The notes under the pieces are model-generated. The model did not search any database, was not told the origin of the DNA, and saw only the letters and a list, made by a program, of their open reading frames with translations. From Bog-756 sp963828385 (GTDB lineage: Bacteria; Actinomycetota; Acidimicrobiia; Acidimicrobiales; RAAP-2), in assembly GCA_963828385.1 (NCBI GenBank), contig CAWHEF010000002.1, positions 2,542,001 to 2,606,000 of the forward strand: 64,000 nucleotides of DNA. Reading direction: 5' to 3'. The translations under genes and the position numbers were made by a program. Numbering within the stretch: position 1 is the stretch's first letter; the number at the start of each line of letters is the position of its first letter. Below are positions 59,418-64,000 of the stretch, in pieces.

Positions 59418-59472
59418 GCTCCCCCTCCCGTGCCGGCCCTGGTCCGGTCGACCGGGGCCCGCTGCCGGTCAT
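59371..59472 (-). CDS. Possible overlapping leader ORF before the FAH gene (33 residues)
   Basis: ATG 59472 is preceded by GGGAGGAAGG, as strong a ribosome-binding site as any here. It reads MTGSGPRSTGPGPAREGEHA and ends at 59371, overlapping the FAH start in another frame. It could be a leader peptide for translational coupling. Deleting one G from the GGGGG run near 59424 would instead join it to FAH as an N-terminal extension, so a sequence error is the alternative. Confidence 0.35.
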   Translation of the reverse strand: MTGSGPRSTGPGPAREGEHADRQRRRSPEAARR

Positions 59473-59510
59473 CGTATCCTTCCTCCCTTGTGAACGCAAC
59501 TGATTCTCGA

Positions 59511-59516
59511 AATATA
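59511..59516 (-). promoter_or_regulatory. -10 box for the aromatic operon
   Basis: TATATT on the minus strand, followed by a leader of about 87 bases to the FAH start. It is the most AT-rich part of the 151-base divergent gap. A 7-bp tandem repeat GAGCACA-GAGCACA (59527-59540) lies upstream and may be part of a GntR site. No good -35. Confidence 0.45.
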
Positions 59517-59556
59517 TCCGGACAGTGAGCACAGAGCACATAAATGAAAACAGCGC

Positions 59557-59562
59557 TAGAGT
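59557..59562 (+). promoter_or_regulatory. Leaderless -10 box for the GntR gene
   Basis: TAGAGT ends six bases before ATG 59569, and no ribosome-binding site is visible. The adjacent repeat GAGCACA-GAGCACA (59527-59540) is placed to affect this promoter too. Confidence 0.55.
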
Positions 59563-59568
59563 TGGGCC

Positions 59569-60291
59569 ATGGGGACCGGGCCGACCAAGGCGGAACGCGT
59601 CTACAGCCAGCTCCGGGCCGACATCCTCGCCGGCCGCCACCGACCCGGGCAGCGGCTCCGCTACACCGAGCTGTGCGATCGCTACGAGACGAGCATGGGT
59701 GTCCTGCGCGAGGGCCTGCTCCGTCTGTCCGAGCAGGGGCTGGTGAAGGGAGAGCCCCAACAGGGGTTCCAGGTCGTCTCCCTCTCCGCCGCCGACCTCC
59801 TCGACCTGACCCAGGCCCGGAGCGAGCTCGAGACGCTGACGTTGCGCCACGCCATCGCCGACGGCGACGTCGAATGGGAGTCGCAGTTGATCGCCGCTCA
59901 CCACCGGCTCAGCCGCGCTTCCCAGCTCGACCGGGACGACCCCGAGCGCTTGAGCGACTCATGGGTGGCGGCCCACGCCGAGTTCCACCATGCGCTGCTG
60001 GACGGCTGCGCTAACACCCGGCTGAAGAACGTGACGGCGTCGCTGCGCGACTCGGCCGAGCTCTACCGACGTTGGTCGGTGCCTCTCGGGCACGACGCCG
60101 GACGGGACGTCGGCGCCGAGCACGCTGCCATCCTCGACGCCGTTCTGGCCCGGGACGTGGAGAGGGCCGTGGAGGATCTCCGCCACCACGTGCGGCGCAC
60201 GACCGAGATCCTGCTCGCCTCCCAGGCCGCCGAGGCATCGGACGACGGCAGCGGCTCGTTCCCCCTCGCACCGACGACGACCCCGGCCTAG
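59569..60291 (+). CDS. GntR-family (FadR/FCD subfamily) transcriptional regulator
   Basis: 240 residues. N-terminal winged helix AERVYSQLRADILAGRHRPGQRLRYTELCDRYETSMGVLREGLLRLSEQGLVKGEPQQGFQVV, with the RE(A/G)L recognition helix. The FCD effector domain has ARSELETLTLRHAI, HAEFHHALLDGC, HAAILDAVLARD and LRHHVRRTTEIL. His residues for metal binding in the effector pocket are present. It probably represses the divergent aromatic operon until a pathway acid binds. Followed by the acetoacetyl-CoA synthetase gene after 38 bases. Confidence 0.93.
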   Translation: MGTGPTKAERVYSQLRADILAGRHRPGQRLRYTELCDRYETSMGVLREGLLRLSEQGLVKGEPQQGFQVVSLSAADLLDLTQARSELETLTLRHAIADGDVEWESQLIAAHHRLSRASQLDRDDPERLSDSWVAAHAEFHHALLDGCANTRLKNVTASLRDSAELYRRWSVPLGHDAGRDVGAEHAAILDAVLARDVERAVEDLRHHVRRTTEILLASQAAEASDDGSGSFPLAPTTTPA

Positions 60292-60329
60292 CACTCACTC
60301 GGCGTCGAGCGACACGAGGAAGCGGCGCG

Positions 60330-62310
60330 GTGCAGCAACGAGAGCGCGGCGAGCTGTTGTGGATGCCGGGGAGCGACGCCTGGCACACCACGAGGATCGG
60401 CCGCTTCGCCTCGTGGCTCGCCGGACGTGGGCAGGCCTTCGACGACTACGGGTCCCTGTGGCGCTGGTCGGTGACCGATGTCGACGGCTTCTGGTCGGCG
60501 TTCCGGGAGTACGCAGACCTCGGACATGCTCCCGGACCGGCTCTCGCCTCGAGCTCGATGCCCCGTGCCGCAGTGGTTCCCTGGTTCTCGTTGGAACTAT
60601 GCCGCCGAGATCCTGCGGCACGACAGGGACCAGCCGGCCATCGTGGCCCGTTCGCAGACGCGCGGCGCCATCGAGGTGGGAATGGACGAGCTCCGTTCGC
60701 TGGTGGCCGCCTGTCGTGCCGGCCTCGAGCGCCTGGGCGTGGGCCGCGGCGACCGGGTCGCCGCCTACCTGCCCAATATTCCCGAGGCGGTCGTCGCCCT
60801 GCTGGCGTCGGCGAGCCTCGGAGCGGTCTGGACGTCGGTCCCTCCCGAGTTCGGCGTGCGGGCCGTGGTCGATCGTCTCGCCCAGGTCGAGCCGGCCGTC
60901 CTCCTCGCCGTCGAAGGCTACGTCTACGGCGACCGGCGCATCGACCGACGGAAGCACCTGGAAGAGATCCGGGGCCGTCTCCCGTCAGTGCGTCACACGG
61001 TGATCGTCCCCTACCCCGAGGCCGACTCCGTCGGTGCAGCAGACGTGCTCATCTGGGACGACCTGCTGTCGTTGCCCGGCCCCGAAGGGACGCACGAGCT
61101 CGTCCCCTTCGACCACCCGCTGTACGTCCTCTACTCGTCGGGGACCACAGGCCGACCAAAGGCGATCGTCCACGGTCACGGAGGCATCATCTGCGAGCAC
61201 GCCAAGGTGCTCATGCTTCATCACGACCTCGGTCCCGACGACCGCTTCTTCTGGTTCTCGACCACCGGGTGGATGATGTGGAACTACCTCGTCTCCGGCC
61301 TGCTCGCCGGGTCCGGCATCGTGCTTTTCGACGGTGACCCCACCGCGCCCGACCTGATGTGCCTGTGGCAGCTGGCGGCAGACATTGGCATCTCTTTCCT
61401 CGGGCTGTCGGCCGGATACCTCGAAGCCTGTCGTCGGGCTGATTTGCACCCTGGCGCGTCACTCGATCTCGACGGGCTCCGGGCTGTCGGGTCGACCGGG
61501 GCCCCCCTTCCCGCCGCCGCCGCCACGTGGGCGTCCCGGGTGAGAGAACCGAACGTGCCGATCAGCTCCATCAGCGGAGGGACGGACGTGTGCACCGCCT
61601 TCGTCGGCACCTGCCCCGTACTCCCGGTCCGGGCCGGCGAGATGTCCTGCCGCCACCTGGGAGCCAGCGTCGAGGCATGGGACGAGACCGGGCGACCGGT
61701 CATCGGCCGCCGGGGCGAGCTGGTCGTCACGGAGCCGATGCCCTCGATGCCGGTGGGGCTGTGGGGCGACCCCGACGGGAGCGCGTTGGAGAAGGCCTAC
61801 TTCGAGAAGAACCCGGGCGTTTGGACCCACGGTGACTGGATCACGATCCGTGCCGACGGGACGTGCACCATAAGCGGCCGCAGCGACGCAACCCTCAATC
61901 GGGGCGGGGTACGGCTGGGCTCGGCCGAGATCTACGAGGTGCTCGAAGAGCTCGCCGAGATCGAGGACAGCCTGGTCATCCATCTCGAGGAGACCGACCG
62001 GCTGATCCTCTTCGTCGTCGTGGGCCAGGGCCCACTCACCGAGGAGCTCCAGGACCGGATCCGGACCGAGCTGCGCCGCTCGCTCTCACCGCGTCACTCG
62101 CCCGACCACATCGCCGCGGTCGGGGCCATCCCCCGGACACTGTCCGGGAAACGGGTGGAGGTGCCGGTCAAACGCATCCTGCAGGGAGCCGACCCGGACC
62201 AGGTGCTCAACCGGGACACCCTGCAGGACCCGCTCGCCGTCGACGAGTTCGTGGCGGCCTCCGGTCAGTTCCCGGCGCCGTCTCCAACGGACGGGGCGCC
62301 AGCCGGTTAG
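60330..62310 (+). CDS. Acetoacetyl-CoA synthetase, one frameshift
   Basis: About 659 residues after repair, matching the family. ANL-superfamily ligase: AMP-binding motif VLYSSGTTGRPKAIVHGHGG, then STGAPLP, SISGGTDVCTAFVG and WTHGDWITIRADGTCTISGRSDATLNRGGVRLG, with catalytic Lys in RTLSGKRVEVPVK. N-terminus LLWMPGSDAWHTTRIGRFASWLA and WFPGSRWNYAAEIL are AACS-specific. The frame breaks in the C4 run at about 60556; removing one C gives MPVPQWFPGSRWNY. It makes acetoacetyl-CoA from acetoacetate with ATP. GTG 60330 has GAGGAAG nine bases up. Next to the FAH operon, it could use acetoacetate released there. Confidence 0.88.
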
Positions 62311-62406
62311 CCTCGACGCCATGCGATGTTGAACTGACCACCGGTGTTCCCGCGGGCCTCCATGCTCGCCAGTCCTCGACCGACTGGTACCACGACTGGA
62401 GGATCC

Positions 62407-62868
62407 ATGAGTGAGATCGCACGTAAGGCGAAGCCCGGAGACGCGGGTGCGGCCGCCCGGTTGCTGCACGACTTCAACCACGAGTTCGACGAACCGGCCC
62501 CGGCCCTGTCCGTGCTGGAGGCGAGGATCCGCCGGTTGCTCGACGGGGACGACACGGTCGTCCTGCTGGCCGGTGACGGTCCGGACGGCGTGGCCGTCCT
62601 CCGCTTCCGCTCCGCCCTCTGGAGCGCCGGCGCCGAGTGCTATCTGGCCGAGCTCTACGTCGTCCCCACCCGACGAGGGCAGGGGCTCGGGCGGGCCCTC
62701 ATGGGGGCGGCGATGAGCGAGGCCCGCACACGGGATGCTGACACGATGGAGATCGGGGTCGACGAGCCCGACGTCGCCGCCCGAAGCCTCTACGAGAGCC
62801 TCGGCTTCACCAACCGATCAGCGGGAGGAAGTGGTCCCGTGATGTACATCTACGAACGCGATCTCTAG
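62407..62868 (+). CDS. GNAT-family N-acetyltransferase
   Basis: 153 residues. Acetyl-CoA motif A is CYLAELYVVPTRRGQGLGRALMGAAMSEARTRDADTMEIGVDE (RRGQGLGRAL), with ARSLYESLGF as motif B. The acceptor is unknown. ATG 62407 has TGGAGGATCC upstream. It is 96 bases after the synthetase gene and may be read through from it. Confidence 0.92.
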   Translation: MSEIARKAKPGDAGAAARLLHDFNHEFDEPAPALSVLEARIRRLLDGDDTVVLLAGDGPDGVAVLRFRSALWSAGAECYLAELYVVPTRRGQGLGRALMGAAMSEARTRDADTMEIGVDEPDVAARSLYESLGFTNRSAGGSGPVMYIYERDL

Positions 62869-62893
62869 CGCGCCCGGGCCGGGAGACGGGGAT

Positions 62894-63334
62894 TCAGGGG
62901 GCGGCCGGGGCGTAGTTGAACATCCACCGCACGCCGAAGCGATCGAGGCAGGTACCCCAGGTCGCGCCCCAGAACATCTCAGTCAACGGTGAGCACTCGG
63001 TTGCCCCATCGGACAGCGCGTCGTAGAGGCGCTGTGTCTCCTCCTTGGTGTCCGGTTCGAGGTTGATCGTGGTGTTGTTGCCGGTCTTCAGCTCGTGCCC
63101 CATCGACTCCAGCATGTCCGTCGCCATGATCACGTGTCCGGCCAGGATAGGAAGCTCGACGTGCATCACCATCTTCGTCTCGGCCTCGGTCAGCGGCGGC
63201 CCGTCCGGATCGGCCGGCACGTCGCCCATCCGCTGGATGGGAGCGAGATAGTCGGTTCCGAAGACGGATCGATAGAACTCGAACGCCTCTTCGGTATTGC
63301 CCATGAAGTTCAAGTACGTGCTCACTCGTGCCAC
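62894..63334 (-). CDS. PhnB-like VOC protein
   Basis: 146 residues. STYLNFMGNTEEAFEFYRSVFG and HVIMATDMLESMG..NTTINLEPDTKEETQRLYDALSDGATECSPLTEMFWGATWGTCLDRFGVRWMFNY are the PhnB/3-demethylubiquinone-methyltransferase-like VOC signature. The reaction is unknown. GTG 63334 has GAGGAGGAT well placed upstream. Converges on the GNAT gene. Confidence 0.92.
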   Translation of the reverse strand: MARVSTYLNFMGNTEEAFEFYRSVFGTDYLAPIQRMGDVPADPDGPPLTEAETKMVMHVELPILAGHVIMATDMLESMGHELKTGNNTTINLEPDTKEETQRLYDALSDGATECSPLTEMFWGATWGTCLDRFGVRWMFNYAPAAP

Positions 63335-63470
63335 GATGCATCCTCCTCACTCATTCGTCCTCCCACGGCCATCTGCAGTGACGGATCCGGATCGTCCAAA
63401 CCATCGTTTGCCGCCAGCTACCCATGCGGGAGCGAACCGGTCGAGTCGATGACAGGACGAACACGCAGCA

Positions 63471-64000
63471 TCACGCGTCGTCGACGCCGAGGGCGGCCTG
63501 GCCACCGTCGTAGACGAGACGTCCGGGTCCGTCACGCCGCACGCCTTCGGTCAGCCGGTGCTCCGAGATCCGTCCGTCGTGTCCGAGATGACCGACCCGC
63601 GCATCGAAGAGGAGGGTGGCAGCGTCGGCGATGAGGCGCCGATGACAGCGCCACCACAGCGTCTCGGCGCACATGACCGCCACCACCTCGTGGGATGCGT
63701 CCTCAGCGATCAGACGCTCCAGGGCATCGTGGAATTGATCGGTGGCCATGTAGTCGGCGTAGCCCCGGAATGACGGGTGACGGAGGGCGGTGTTAGGAGA
63801 GTCCGCAGTCTTTCGGCGAAATCCGCCGAGGTCGGGCTCCCAGCGGTAGCCAAGGCCGGCAGCGGGCATCCACGATTCGAGCTCGGAGCGTGAGAACTGC
63901 GGGTTACGGCGGCTTCCCGGCGCGCTGCGGACGTCGACGACCAGCTGCACTCCGGCACCCGTGAGCAGCTCAGCGAGCTCGTCGCTGGTGGCCGTGCTGT
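63471..64000 (-). CDS. DUF488 family protein, 5' end beyond the window
   Basis: About 176 residues visible. Family core: ELLTGAGVQLVVDVRSAPGSRRNPQFSRSELESWMPAAGLGYRWEPDLGGFR (VDVR, SR-NP-F, LGG.R) and VVAVMCAETLWWRCHRRLIAD with its conserved MCAE..WWRCHR motif. DUF488 has a Rossmann-like fold with a conserved Cys, and no proven function. The frame remains open to the window edge (DELAELL..), so the true start, probably TVGHS-like, lies outside. The 136-base gap to the PhnB gene shows nothing clear. Confidence 0.9.
   Translation of the reverse strand, partial: STATSDELAELLTGAGVQLVVDVRSAPGSRRNPQFSRSELESWMPAAGLGYRWEPDLGGFRRKTADSPNTALRHPSFRGYADYMATDQFHDALERLIAEDASHEVVAVMCAETLWWRCHRRLIADAATLLFDARVGHLGHDGRISEHRLTEGVRRDGPGRLVYDGGQAALGVDDA

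Noticed and set aside
60330..62310. Programmed ribosomal frameshifting in the synthetase and other genes
   Set aside because: No slippery heptamer or downstream pseudoknot is evident, the breaks are of both signs, and several unrelated genes are affected. Homopolymer errors explain all cases more simply.
1..64000. tRNA, rRNA, insertion sequences, phage or plasmid genes
   Set aside because: I saw no cloverleaf-like segment, transposase, integrase or replication gene. Small RNAs cannot be excluded by eye.

Overview
The window is high-GC, densely packed DNA with many 4-base stop/start overlaps (ATGA, GTGA), frequent GTG and TTG starts, and several genes whose -10 box (TANNNT) sits only 6-9 bases before the start codon. 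Together with wax-ester/TAG synthase, HadA/HadB-type dehydratases, an MMPL exporter, PadR/TetR-controlled transporters, an archaeal-looking ValS and many VOC-fold proteins, this points to an aerobic, lipid-storing actinobacterium. Acidimicrobiia is my best guess, from gene content only. I found no tRNA, rRNA, CRISPR array, transposase or integrase, so this looks like ordinary chromosome.

Layout. 1-4451: cold-shock protein end, cysS, and divergent valS sharing a short bidirectional promoter. 4497-9503: a Liv-type ABC importer (LivF, LivG, fused LivH-LivM, lipoprotein binding protein). 9620-17210: a membrane-anchored lipase-like hydrolase divergent from WS/DGAT, a second Liv-type binding protein with three frameshifts, a PaaI thioesterase, a divergent cell-wall pair (L,D-transpeptidase-like and NodB deacetylase) and two small proteins. 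17222-21349: two DHA2 multidrug exporters and a TetR regulator around a six-copy operator array. 21402-29964: a dehydrogenase, a PrmC-related methyltransferase, VOC protein, ECF sigma factor with SnoaL-like tail, serine hydrolase, DUF1345, HadA-HadB, aldo/keto reductase and DUF2277. 30052-35519: carotenoid oxygenase/TetR and MMPL/TetR divergent pairs, each with visible operators. 35745-49578: two-component system, membrane proteins, a PadR pair with operators, DUF2252, PQQ-propeller lipoprotein with an MFS exporter, acetolactate synthase, AraC and VOC. 49789-51194: diiron MBL protein coupled to an alternative-oxidase-like protein. 51242-59417: a seven-gene operon joining a ribose-type ABC importer to aromatic hydroxylation, ring cleavage, C-C hydrolysis and FAH-fold enzymes. 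It is divergent from a GntR regulator and acetoacetyl-CoA synthetase (59569-62310). The right end carries GNAT, PhnB-like and DUF488 genes.

The most interesting points are the CUT2-importer/ring-cleavage operon, the 16-bp-periodic operator array, the alternative-oxidase-like diiron protein with all six ligands, and the near-leaderless promoters. Caution: at least six otherwise intact genes are broken by single-base indels in homopolymer runs, two more gene models need the same correction, and each correction restores an exact multiple of three. These are more likely consensus errors than real pseudogenes.
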